Positions 1 to 7,109 of a DNA stretch of 14,187 nucleotides are shown piece by piece. The DNA is from Nitrospirae bacterium RBG_13_39_12 (GTDB taxonomy: Bacteria; Nitrospirota; Thermodesulfovibrionia; Thermodesulfovibrionales; SM23-35). A program made the translations under genes and the position numbers. Each line of letters opens with the position of its first letter. Position 1 is the first letter of the stretch. The stretch is taken from assembly GCA_001805125.1 (NCBI GenBank), contig MHEF01000170.1, forward strand, positions 1-14,187, written 5' to 3'. The notes below the pieces were generated by a model. The model had not been told where the DNA came from, did not search any database, and saw only the letters and a list, made by a program, of their open reading frames with translations.

Positions 1-53
1 TAACCTCCTTTTCATTAATTTTCAGCAAACTCTATTTTTTCACCTCCATATTA

Positions 54-71
54 TTTGAATAATTATTCAAA
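54..71. repeat. 18-bp perfect palindrome in the leftward leader
   Basis: The half-site TTTGAATAA is followed directly by its reverse complement, giving a perfect 18-base palindrome. It lies between the inferred leftward start site and the off-window gene. It could be an operator for a dimeric regulator. With no loop it is a poor RNA hairpin. Confidence 0.4.
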
Positions 72-127
72 AACATGTTTTGTTTTGCAACGCATAAGAT
101 GTATTTCGCAACAGAATTTTGCTATGT

Positions 128-156
128 ATAATAATTCAATAATATAGTGAAGTCAA
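128..156 (-). promoter_or_regulatory. Leftward sigma70-type promoter for a gene beyond the left edge
   Basis: On the minus strand there is a -35 TTGACT (plus positions 151-156), a 17-base spacer and a -10 TATTAT (128-133); each hexamer matches 5 of 6 consensus bases. Transcription would start near 121 and run left. At plus positions 4-8 the minus strand reads GGAGG, a good ribosome binding site, so a minus-strand gene probably starts just outside the window. The leader of about 120 nt contains an 18-base palindrome (54-71). Confidence 0.6.
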
Positions 157-183
157 TGATAATTATTAAAGATAATTATTAAA
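152..183. promoter_or_regulatory. Fur-box-like operator with a 13-bp tandem duplication
   Basis: Positions 152-170 match the classical 19-bp Fur box (GATAATGATAATCATTATC) at 14 of 19 bases, with 13 of 14 in the core 155-168. The 13-mer GATAATTATTAAA occurs twice head to tail (158-170 and 171-183), as in extended iron-regulator sites. The site covers the -35 of the leftward promoter, a position suited to repression. Iron control is inferred from the match only; AT-rich sequence can give such matches by chance. Confidence 0.4.
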
Positions 184-323
184 GATTACATAAAAAACCA
201 ACATGACTTTTAGGCTGTATCTAATATCAAGTGATATGCCCTATTCTTTCCATATTGCAAGATGTTATTCTTTGAATAGATAACTGAAATCACCACAGAG
301 ATAAAAATAGAAAAAATAAAATA

Positions 324-1058
324 ATGAGATTTAACTTAAAAACATTAATAAAGAATTTCTTCTTAATAACAGCAATTTTGGTTCTTTCAGTTTCATATAC
401 CCTTTCAGCAGACCCATATTTACAAAAACGGCAAGCCATGATCGAAAAAGATATCAAAGGAAGGGGGATAAAAGATAAGAAAGTACTCGAGGTGATGGGA
501 AGGATTCCGAGACACCTCTTCGTAGATGAGAACCTTAAGAACAAGGCTTATGCTGACTACCCGCTCCCTATAGGTGAAGGTCAGACAATATCCCAGCCAT
601 ATGTTGTTGCACTGATGACAGAGGCGTTAAAGCTAAAGCCTTCTGACAGGGTTCTTGAGATCGGCACAGGCTCAGGTTATCAGGCAGCTGTACTTTCAGA
701 GATAGTTAAAGAAGTTTATACATTAGAAATAAGAAAGTCTCTTTCAGACCTGGCAACTAAGAGACTTAAAGATCTTAGGTATAAAAACGTGAATGTAAAA
801 TATGGTGACGGCTATTTTGGATGGAAAGAGCATGCACCATTTGATGCAATAATCATAACCGCAGCACCTAACCATATACCTCCTCCCTTAATTAAGCAAC
901 TCAAAAAAGGCGGAAGGCTCATTGTCCCTCTGGGAAGTACAGTCTATTACCAGACACTGACACTTTTAATAAAAAAAGATACGGATGAACTCGATGTCGA
1001 ACAGATGGGTTCTGTGGCATTTGTTCCAATGATCGGAGAAGCAGAAAAGAGAAAGTAG
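324..1058 (+). CDS. pcm: Protein-L-isoaspartate O-methyltransferase with signal peptide
   Basis: The enzyme methylates L-isoaspartyl residues in damaged proteins using S-adenosylmethionine, starting their repair. Family hallmarks are visible: GEGQTISQPYVVALMTE (84-100), SAM motif I with VLEIGTGSG (110-118), and a DAIIITAAP segment followed by PPPLIKQLKKGGRLIVPLG. At 244 aa it is about 30 residues longer than usual. The excess is an N-terminal signal peptide: basic residues R2, K6 and K10, a hydrophobic stretch 11-27, and a likely cut after LSA (29) before DPY. An internal ATG at 438 would give a cytoplasmic form, but neither start has a strong ribosome binding site. I keep 324 because the leader-like extension is complete and in frame. 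Export would be odd for a SAM-dependent enzyme. Family call is sure; location is inferred. Confidence 0.93.
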   Translation: MRFNLKTLIKNFFLITAILVLSVSYTLSADPYLQKRQAMIEKDIKGRGIKDKKVLEVMGRIPRHLFVDENLKNKAYADYPLPIGEGQTISQPYVVALMTEALKLKPSDRVLEIGTGSGYQAAVLSEIVKEVYTLEIRKSLSDLATKRLKDLRYKNVNVKYGDGYFGWKEHAPFDAIIITAAPNHIPPPLIKQLKKGGRLIVPLGSTVYYQTLTLLIKKDTDELDVEQMGSVAFVPMIGEAEKRK

Positions 1059-1164
1059 ATTCTCACGAGGTTACTTGTTTCGAAAGTCTGTATCGGCCCG
1101 CATTTTCGAGTTCTTACTTTTTTTAACAAAATATTTAAACTATCCTGAGCAACTATGTTACATA

Positions 1165-1379
1165 TATTAAGGTTCTCATAATAGTGTGGACATAAAATTG
1201 AGTGCATTTACTTTGTCATGCTGGCTTGCCTGTCCCGGCTTATACGGGATCGCCAGCATCTTTCTTCGCACGATTCCGAACAAGTCGGAAGGATTCTCTC
1301 CTCGGCGAGTCGCTGAGGCGACCCGACAAGCGGGAATGACACACTACCTTAAGTCAATACTATTATGCACATCTTAATA
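1165..1379. mobile_element. MITE-like palindromic element, copy 1 (215 bp)
   Basis: The ends are imperfect inverted repeats: TATTAAG, 5 bases, CATAATAGT on the left (1165-1185) mirrored by ACTATTATG, 5 bases, CTTAATA on the right (1359-1379). Inside lies a core bounded by TGTCAT (1214-1219) and ATGACA (1336-1341). The core contains two hairpins: one closed by ATGCTGGC/GCCAGCAT (1218-1259), the other by CCTCGGCGA/TCGCTGAGG (about 1300-1318). No transposase is encoded; a 63-codon open frame inside it is spurious. It fills most of the 356-base gap between pcm and the flavin reductase gene and ends 35 bases before the latter. The right end contains TATTAT (1361-1366), which could serve as an outward -10. 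Confidence 0.7.
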
Positions 1380-1414
1380 AGCCTCAAAAGATAAATTCGG
1401 ACAGGAGGACAAAA

Positions 1415-1963
1415 ATGCACGATATAGTTTCAAAAGGTATTTCACACGGGATTTACATTGTCACAGTGAGAACAAAAAATACGATTAACGGCATGACAGC
1501 AGCCTTGATATCACAGGTATCTTTTCATCCACTCATGCTCATGGTATCTGTTGCCCCGGAAAGATATACACACGGCTTAATAAAAGAGTCAGGTTATTTT
1601 GCAATAAACACTCTGGCTGAAAACCAGAAGGATATTGTTAAGCATTTTGGTTTCAAGAGCGGCAGAAAAATTGACAAGTTCAAGGGAATTTCTTACTTTG
1701 ATGCACCAAATGGTTCTCCTGTGCTCAGTGAAGCAATAGCCTTCTTTGAATGCAGGTTAGCAGATACCTTCAAAGCTGGAGACCATACTCTTTTTATCGG
1801 AGAGGTAGTAACAGCAAAGCTCCTAAAGAGTGATATACAGCCAATGATTTTTCGTCGCGGGGATTTTTTTTTAGTGCCATCATATTTGCAGAACCAAAAT
1901 ATTTTCCGCAGGGATTTTCTTTATCTGTTTCAGAAATATTTTATACTGCCACATCAACGCTGA
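1415..1963 (+). CDS. Flavin reductase-like FMN-binding split-barrel protein
   Basis: The 182-aa protein matches the flavin reductase-like domain (flavoredoxin/RutF type). The N-terminus has GISHGIYIVTVRTKNTINGM, then TAALISQVSFHP, a typical FMN phosphate-binding region. Further on are GYFAINTL, SGRKIDKF and a C-terminal GDFFLVPSY that normally ends the domain. Such proteins bind FMN and transfer electrons or reduce free flavin; the partner here is unknown. AGGAGG at 1403-1408, six bases before the ATG, fixes the start. After the domain about 24 extra residues follow (from LQNQ). The stop lies inside the end of the convergent neighbour, a 10-base overlap. A run of nine T at 1863-1871 just before the tail is a site where a frameshift could have altered the C-terminus. 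Confidence 0.87.
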   Translation: MHDIVSKGISHGIYIVTVRTKNTINGMTAALISQVSFHPLMLMVSVAPERYTHGLIKESGYFAINTLAENQKDIVKHFGFKSGRKIDKFKGISYFDAPNGSPVLSEAIAFFECRLADTFKAGDHTLFIGEVVTAKLLKSDIQPMIFRRGDFFLVPSYLQNQNIFRRDFLYLFQKYFILPHQR

Positions 1964-4389
1964 GCGTTATATAACTGGTTTTTAATAAACTGTTTTAAAA
2001 AAACAAATGCCATTAGATATGCCAGCGCTCCCAGCCAGAGAACTATTTTAAACCCTGTTACCAGTGCAAGCATGATGGTAAGGATTGGCGCTAGTACCGA
2101 CATACAGCCGTTTATAGTCCATGCCCAGGGAATCAACGGTTTATTTTTCTCGCCAAGTAATTTAAGACCCGTGGGAAAAGGAATTCCCATAAGAAATCCA
2201 AGTGGCAGAAAAATAAAGAATACCGAAATGGCCTTAATTGGCAATGGGCAAGGAGAAATTATATCTGTGATAGAAGGGAGCAATATACTGTAACTAATTG
2301 TAAGTATTGATATAAAAATAGTTAAGGCAGGACTACTTAACTTTCTAAATTTGTAACTTGCAAGGCTTCCGGCACCCGAACTTATCAGTATTGAAGTAAG
2401 TACAGTAGCTAATGCATATGAGGGGTTTTCGAGAGGGAGTATCATCTTATGAACAAGAGATACCTCCACAAACATAAATCCGAGACCGAGAAAAGCGAAA
2501 TAAGGTAAGAGATTAATGCCGGATGTGAGATTCAGATTTTCTTTTTTCTCAACCTTATTCTTTACCTTATTCTTTACCTTGTTTCTTGTTTTAGGTGTCT
2601 TTACTGCTGGAAGGATCATGAGAACAATCCCTAAAAGTAGAACCTGTATAAAAACCACCGGCAGGATATAACCTTCTTCAATAAAATACTGCCATTTCCC
2701 TCCCATAGTTTTGTAAATTGCCCTGATGTTTTTTAATTTTAAATAATAATGAAAAAACGGATTTTCATCACTGACAGGTTTTATATCAAATATATAAGAA
2801 TTTATGAACTGCTCATGCGTTTCCGGATTCAGAATATTTTTAAACATAGTAAAATATTCATTTAGGGGAGTCCGTATATAGATATTTGTCTCATCCTCCT
2901 TAATGCCCGGATAATATATCAGGTCAAACCTTCTGTCTTTTGAAAACTTCTTGATAGCTTCTATATCATCAGCAGTAAATGGTGACTTTTTCATAAGAAT
3001 GCATATGCTTTCGAGACTGCGGATAGCTGCAAAATGTTTTTCAATATCTCTATTTTTTACCCCCATATCTCTTATTGCTCTAACAGCAGTGTTTAATATC
3101 CTTAATTCCGTTCTCAGCGGAGGCAATATAAACATGTTTATGCTTAAAACTCCTTCCATCTTGAGATGACTCAGGTATTCTTTAAACGCTTCAACAGTGA
3201 ATCTGTAGTCTTCTGATATACCAAACGAACCTGATGGTACAGTTCCAGTCATAGGGATATCTATGACATCGAAATCCCTGTCGCTGTATTTCAACCAGGA
3301 CCTTCCAAGACCGGACCATGTGTTACCAGAATAAATACGCCCCGAAAACTCATCAAAATCTTTCCTGACAACTTTTACTAACAAAGGGTTGTTTTCAATC
3401 TTATATATATTTGATGAGCCGTAATATTTTGCAGTAATGGATTGAAGCCCGCCTTTCGGGTCCAGTATCAACACATCATTTCTTCTAAATACTTCGTAGG
3501 GAAGAGCAGACGGCAGGTATCTGAGGAATGTAAGAGATGCCCTATTACTATATGCTGTTATGGCATTCATCTCACTACCGTCTATTGAAAAACCAACCTG
3601 TTCAGGGAGTTCTTCAAGATACTTCAAGCTAAGACCGGGAGCATAACGCACAGCCGGACTTTTAAATGTATCTACTCTTGAGAAAGGACTGAAATAAGTC
3701 TTCAAATGTTCTGCACCAGGGTATCTGAGAGCTATCTGAAGCCCCTTATATGGAGACATCTTAAGGTTCATAAAGTAAGGATTAAAAAACATCATCGAAG
3801 CGGTAAACAGTATTAAAATTAAAGAGAGGGCTTTCAGCCTCTTTCCACCGGCGAAGAATGCCGCTGAAAATGCTATTAATGAAATAAAAAACACAGACTT
3901 GTCAGGTCCATATACGGTCATGATGTATAAAATGCTTATTGCCCCTGTACCTGCGCCAAGAAGGTCTGCGCCGTAAATCAGCCCTGCCCTCTCGCTTAGA
4001 GAAGAAAATGCTGCGGCAACTACCATACCTGTAAAAAAGAATGGTATAGAAAGTGCTATATAGTAAACGCCTATATAAAGTATTTGTATCTTTGACCACG
4101 AAAGCTTCACCGGATCAAAGGGTATCTGATTTGTAATGAGATAACCAAGAGATATTCCGAGACCGAGCATTAAACAATAGATACCTGTATTGGACAAGTT
4201 TCTGAGTTTCGGATACAAAGACATTACTGTCCCGCTTGCTCCTATACCGAGCATAGCTATGCTTATTATCATGAAAGCGAAGTGGTACCAGAGAGAAATT
4301 GAAAATACCCTCGCAAGGGCTATTTCATATGCAAGGCTCGAAGATGAGCATAGAAAAATTATAAATAATATTTTCGAATATTTAATCAT
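1954..4389 (-). CDS. Polytopic membrane protein with spermidine synthase-like domain
   Basis: This 811-aa protein has the layout of the large membrane-bound spermidine synthase-like family. About seven hydrophobic segments (residues about 5-205) include the family signature YGADLLGAGTGAI. A soluble Rossmann-type domain (about 230-575) follows, then about seven more segments including FMFVEVSLVHKMILPLENPS and the conserved stretch TSILISSGAGSLAS. The soluble part keeps a methyltransferase-like pattern (VLILDPKGG, IYKIENNP, FDVIDIPM), but motif I reads DPKGG rather than the usual GxGxG. Catalysis and SAM binding are therefore uncertain. A lysine-rich loop carries a repeated KNKV. A TATAAT on the minus strand (4402-4407) lies only 12 bases before the ATG and no Shine-Dalgarno is visible. 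Substrate is unknown; polyamine synthesis should not be assumed. Confidence 0.8.
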   Translation of the reverse strand: MIKYSKILFIIFLCSSSSLAYEIALARVFSISLWYHFAFMIISIAMLGIGASGTVMSLYPKLRNLSNTGIYCLMLGLGISLGYLITNQIPFDPVKLSWSKIQILYIGVYYIALSIPFFFTGMVVAAAFSSLSERAGLIYGADLLGAGTGAISILYIMTVYGPDKSVFFISLIAFSAAFFAGGKRLKALSLILILFTASMMFFNPYFMNLKMSPYKGLQIALRYPGAEHLKTYFSPFSRVDTFKSPAVRYAPGLSLKYLEELPEQVGFSIDGSEMNAITAYSNRASLTFLRYLPSALPYEVFRRNDVLILDPKGGLQSITAKYYGSSNIYKIENNPLLVKVVRKDFDEFSGRIYSGNTWSGLGRSWLKYSDRDFDVIDIPMTGTVPSGSFGISEDYRFTVEAFKEYLSHLKMEGVLSINMFILPPLRTELRILNTAVRAIRDMGVKNRDIEKHFAAIRSLESICILMKKSPFTADDIEAIKKFSKDRRFDLIYYPGIKEDETNIYIRTPLNEYFTMFKNILNPETHEQFINSYIFDIKPVSDENPFFHYYLKLKNIRAIYKTMGGKWQYFIEEGYILPVVFIQVLLLGIVLMILPAVKTPKTRNKVKNKVKNKVEKKENLNLTSGINLLPYFAFLGLGFMFVEVSLVHKMILPLENPSYALATVLTSILISSGAGSLASYKFRKLSSPALTIFISILTISYSILLPSITDIISPCPLPIKAISVFFIFLPLGFLMGIPFPTGLKLLGEKNKPLIPWAWTINGCMSVLAPILTIMLALVTGFKIVLWLGALAYLMAFVFLKQFIKNQLYNAQR
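2552..2587. repeat. 12-bp tandem repeat, three units, in frame
   Basis: ACCTTATTCTTT occurs twice in a row, followed by a third diverged unit ACCTTGTTTCTT. In the minus-strand gene this encodes a repeated Lys-Asn-Lys-Val in a loop between predicted membrane segments. Each unit is four codons, so copy-number change would keep the frame. Confidence 0.75.
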
Positions 4390-4502
4390 AGTGCTAAAAA
4401 GATTATAGCTAACTTGAACCAGGACTTAAAGGCTTTAACAAGCAGACTTACCAACCTGCCCTTGTAACATTCCTGGATTATTATCAGGGAAGCGTTTAAA
4501 AT

Positions 4503-4757
4503 ATGGATATGTTAAAAGAAAGCTGTCCTGGAAGCAGGGAAATAAGGACACCATATCCGGAAAACATAACATGTTTCTGGTGTGATACTGTTTCAGAGAT
4601 ATGGTCAGATGAAGTAGAGATTGTCTGCAAGGGATGCGGAAGAACTATATCGCGTGAGATGAAGCCTACATGCCTTGAATGGTGCCCTGCTGCAAAAGAA
4701 TGCGTTGGTGCTGAAAAATACGAGAGGTTAATGAAAGGCAAAAAAGATAAAAAATGA
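4503..4757 (+). CDS. Small cysteine-rich putative zinc- or iron-binding protein
   Basis: An 84-aa protein of unrecognised function. It has eight cysteines: C8, a CFWC pair (24, 27), a CKGC pair (42, 45), and a C-terminal motif CLEWCPAAKEC (57, 61, 67). The two CxxC knuckles 15 residues apart resemble a zinc ribbon or rubredoxin-like site; the last three cysteines could bind a second metal or cluster. The C-terminus is very basic (KGKKDKK). It has no signal peptide. AGGGA at 4486-4490, 12 bases upstream, supports the first ATG over the ATG at 4509. It stands alone between two minus-strand genes, so context gives no role. The conserved-looking cysteine spacing argues for a real gene. Confidence 0.7.
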   Translation: MDMLKESCPGSREIRTPYPENITCFWCDTVSEIWSDEVEIVCKGCGRTISREMKPTCLEWCPAAKECVGAEKYERLMKGKKDKK

Positions 4758-4785
4758 AACTTAAATTAACTATCGTTTGTGGACT

Positions 4786-4963
4786 TACTAAGACGGCTAT
4801 AAGTAAAGCTACATTGATGTCATTCCCGCTTGTCGGGTCTCCTCAGCGACTCGCCGAGGAGAGAATCTTTCTGAAAAAACCAGAAGGATTGCGGATCCCG
4901 AATGCTTTCGGGACAATGACAAAAAGTGACAAGAATGTCGCCTTACTAATGACCGCCTTAGTA
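4786..4963. mobile_element. MITE-like palindromic element, copy 2 (178 bp)
   Basis: The terminal arms 4786-4822 and 4927-4963 are inverted repeats matching at 29 of 37 positions, with outer ends TACTAAG/CTTAGTA. The core is bounded by TGTCAT (4818) and ATGACA (4921). Positions 4818-4871 match the reverse complement of 1288-1341 in copy 1 with only two differences over 54 bases. The other half of the core and the outer arms differ from copy 1, so these are related but separately diverged elements. A 73-codon open frame across it is spurious. It lies between two converging genes and could act as a strong hairpin or terminator in RNA. Confidence 0.72.
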
Positions 4964-5003
4964 TATCAATGGTAGATGGAGAATATCAGGATATTACATC
5001 AAA

Positions 5004-5025
5004 TAGTTCAAATAAATTTGAACTA
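5004..5025 (-). terminator. Possible weak terminator after the DUF72 gene
   Basis: A perfect 9-base stem (TAGTTCAAA/TTTGAACTA) with a TAAA loop lies about 26 bases after the stop of the minus-strand DUF72 gene. The stem is AT-rich and the T-tract that follows on the minus strand is short, so termination would be weak. It lies between converging genes. Confidence 0.35.
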
Positions 5026-5050
5026 GGCGAGAGAATAAACCTTTTCAGAA

Positions 5051-5965
5051 TCATTGTTTTGGCACATCTCTGACTCTCTCTGTTTTTAACATCTCTTTCA
5101 TTCTGAGCGCATTTTTCATCGCAAAACCGCCATGGCAGTTATTAAACATTAAATAAGTTTTTCTTGCCTTTCTGTCTATTCTCTGAATAGATGGATTAAA
5201 TTCTTTCATCTCATCATCAGAATACAGATAAGCAAATCTTAGTGTTGTCGCAATCCCTTTCTTAAGCCAGTTTTCCTTATTCCGGCCGTGAAAACGGAAA
5301 TAGGCTGTTTCAGTGGTAGCCTCCGGGATAAATGGAACCGTTGCAAGACTGCCATACTGGGGTTCATCAGCTGTAATGTATGTGAGCTGGTTTTCTCTTA
5401 AGAAACCAAGGGTTGTCCCAATACTGCTATTTGTCAGCCAGCTTCCATGTCTGAACTCCACTGCAATCGGCAGACCTTTCATGAGTTCTTTAGATTTGCG
5501 GATATAATCGAGATTCATTGTTCTATACTGGAACCATGGGGGAAACTGGAAAACAAGCATACCCAGTTTGTCAGTTTTTTTAAGGGGAGAGAGAGTTTCT
5601 CTGAATTTTTCCGAAATCGCCTCAAGAATAGACGGTTCCTTAATATAAACATAACGCTCACCTCTGTCTTTTTCAGGGAGTAGATCAAAAATATCCCTCG
5701 GTAATGTTTTGGGGTCAATACCGTGTCCTGTTAATGCACCATATGCCTTTATGTGAAAAATAAAATTTTCAGGAGTCCTGTCAGCCCAGAGATATGTAGT
5801 TCTTTTGTCCGGGATAGCATAATACGTCGAGTCAACCTCTACAGTGTCAAAATGGCCGGCATAATATCTCAGACGTCCTTCGGATGTTTTTACTGTCCCG
5901 GGATAGAATTCCCCGCTTTGGATCAAACTCTTCTCTGTCCAGGAACATGTGCCTGTATAAATCAT
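5051..5965 (-). CDS. DUF72 family protein (YecE-like)
   Basis: At 304 aa it is a full-length member of the DUF72 (YecE) family, which adopts a TIM-barrel-like fold and has no settled biochemical role. Visible hallmarks are GTCSW near the N-terminus, EFYPG, RLRYYAGHFDTVEVDSTYYA, a central LVFQFPPWF, AVEFRHGSW, and near the C-terminus YFRFHGRN and YLMFNNCHGGFAMKNA. The start MIYTGTCSW agrees with the family, although the ribosome binding site is weak. It converges with the small cysteine-rich gene and is not obviously in an operon. Confidence 0.88.
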   Translation of the reverse strand: MIYTGTCSWTEKSLIQSGEFYPGTVKTSEGRLRYYAGHFDTVEVDSTYYAIPDKRTTYLWADRTPENFIFHIKAYGALTGHGIDPKTLPRDIFDLLPEKDRGERYVYIKEPSILEAISEKFRETLSPLKKTDKLGMLVFQFPPWFQYRTMNLDYIRKSKELMKGLPIAVEFRHGSWLTNSSIGTTLGFLRENQLTYITADEPQYGSLATVPFIPEATTETAYFRFHGRNKENWLKKGIATTLRFAYLYSDDEMKEFNPSIQRIDRKARKTYLMFNNCHGGFAMKNALRMKEMLKTERVRDVPKQ

Positions 5966-6341
5966 GGACTATTTTATCATTTAACCAGAAAATGAAATTC
6001 ACGGTAGGCATATGTGTAGCAAAAGCTCTTGAGCAGCACCTTTGTGAGCGGTTTAATGACTCTGATAACGTGCATGTTTTCATTCATATCGTTTAAATAA
6101 CCATCCATTCGCAAATTCTGCATTCAAGAGATTTTGATGCATATGTGCCTACCAGCTTTAAAATCTTACTGCATTTTTCGAGTTAATAAAAAATCATACC
6201 CATACAGGCAGTTCCTGATTATTTTCAGGATTAAACCTGCTATTATTCATTTTTTGAGGAAATCTGGAGATTAAAGAGTAAATGTTAAAATGACAGGCAG
6301 CCAGAATAATCCTGGCTGCCTGATGGTGGGAGGGAATTTAA
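5966..6341. other. 376-base intergenic region
   Basis: It contains the terminator of the ZraP-like gene at 6294-6322 and presumably the promoter of the DUF72 gene, which I could not pinpoint. A 34-codon plus-strand frame from 5992 has reasonable composition but no ribosome binding site. A small stem (TCCTGA/TCAGGA, about 6213-6230) resembles one at about 4471-4488, and may be a short dispersed repeat. Nothing else is supported. Confidence 0.5.
6294..6322 (-). terminator. Rho-independent terminator of the ZraP-like gene
   Basis: A perfect 11-base stem CAGGCAGCCAG/CTGGCTGCCTG with a 7-base loop starts 19 bases after the stop codon. In the minus direction it is followed by TCATTTTAACATTT. The stem is GC-rich and well placed. 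Confidence 0.72.
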
Positions 6342-6728
6342 TTACCACCTGCAACCATGGCCACCAGCCCCTCTGTATGCTTTACTGGGAGCTTTTTCGT
6401 GGAGTTTTTCCCGAAGTATGCGAATATCCTTTTCAAGACTTGTAATGATATCAGGTTTTGTATTCGTGCTACGCACTGCTTCAAAGTATTCAAATCTCTT
6501 GTTGTTAAGTTCCTTCCTTAAATCAACAGTCTCATCCAAGAACTTCTGATCATAGCCACCTTTCAATCCCTTCATGTGTCCACCATACCCGGGCCCCATC
6601 ATATGAGTATCATAACCACAAACCTGACCCATGTGACCTCCACCATACCATCCAGGACCATTTGCATACGCTATAGCACCAATTGCGAGAAGTGCTGCTA
6701 CAGTCAACCCTGCCACAAACTTATTCAT
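6342..6728 (-). CDS. Exported ZraP/Spy-like periplasmic metal-binding protein
   Basis: The predicted 128-aa protein starts MNKFVAGLTVAALLAIGAIA, a clear signal peptide cut after AYA (about residue 22). The mature part begins with a Gly/His/Met/Cys-rich stretch (GGHMGQVCG, THMMGPGYGGHM), a likely metal-binding segment. A helical region follows with FLDETVDLRKELNNKRFEYF and ITSLEKDIRILREKLHEKA, the pattern of the CpxP/Spy/ZraP periplasmic chaperone group, and then a GGHGC tail. ZraP-type proteins bind zinc and help in envelope stress; zinc specificity here is inferred. An in-frame ATG at 6773 would add 15 residues, but GGAGG six bases before 6728 fixes the shorter start. It appears to be transcribed alone, with its own terminator. 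Confidence 0.85.
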   Translation of the reverse strand: MNKFVAGLTVAALLAIGAIAYANGPGWYGGGHMGQVCGYDTHMMGPGYGGHMKGLKGGYDQKFLDETVDLRKELNNKRFEYFEAVRSTNTKPDIITSLEKDIRILREKLHEKAPSKAYRGAGGHGCRW

Positions 6729-7109
6729 TCTGTACCTCCATTTGTTTTTTATTCTTGAGTTTAGAATATACAAAACTTATGTAGGAATAATGAAGGAAAT
6801 ATGAAAATATGGTGAAGACAACTTTTTATATTTCCGTTTAGGGGATAGATACTTTATTAAAGGTATATTTCCTTTACGCTGTAACCAAGATGTGGTAAAA
6901 AAAGGGGGTGAGGATTTCCTCACCCCCCTTTAGTCTCTATTTCTGAAACTTCTATGACTTACTTTGTATAGGAATCCAGTTATTTAAAAATAAATTAATC
7001 ACTTATAATAATAAAAACAACTATGGGAGAGTTACATAACTATCGACAATTACATATCCAATCCTAATAAACAAAATAAATTATATTTCGGGAAGACAGG
7101 ACATTTTGT
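6729..7109. other. 381-base intergenic region
   Basis: It holds the upstream region of the ZraP-like gene and the terminator of the DEAD-box helicase gene (6897-6927). A minus-strand TATATT lies about 35 bases before the ZraP-like ATG but has no convincing -35 partner, which would suit an activator-dependent promoter. Positions 6931-7109 are AT-rich and show no gene or clear structure. Confidence 0.5.
6897..6927 (-). terminator. Rho-independent terminator of the DEAD-box helicase gene
   Basis: The 10-base stem GGGGGTGAGG/CCTCACCCCC with an ATTT loop is followed on the minus strand by seven T (6897-6903 as A on plus). It is a textbook intrinsic terminator. It lies about 180 bases after the helicase stop, giving an unusually long 3' untranslated region. 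Confidence 0.85.

Noticed and set aside
1..323. Rightward promoter for pcm
   Set aside because: Several weak -35 and -10 look-alikes occur at 255-315, but none has both hexamers at proper spacing.
1059..1130. Possible terminator or tRNA-like remnant after pcm
   Set aside because: There is a T-tract at about 1118-1124 and a short TTCGAAA palindrome, but no stable stem next to the tract and no tRNA fold.
1186..1377. 63-codon open frame on plus
   Set aside because: It lies wholly inside repeat element copy 1, has no ribosome binding site and reads through hairpin sequence.
4754..4975. 73-codon open frame on plus
   Set aside because: It covers repeat element copy 2; the apparent coding stretch is the repeat itself.
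5884..6096. Plus-strand frame ending MKFTVGICVAKALEQHL and onward
   Set aside because: The composition looks protein-like, but it begins inside the DUF72 gene, has no ribosome binding site at 5992 and matches no family I know.
6729..6773. Upstream ATG at 6773 for the ZraP-like gene
   Set aside because: It would put 15 polar residues before the signal peptide, and the GGAGG site is placed for the ATG at 6728.
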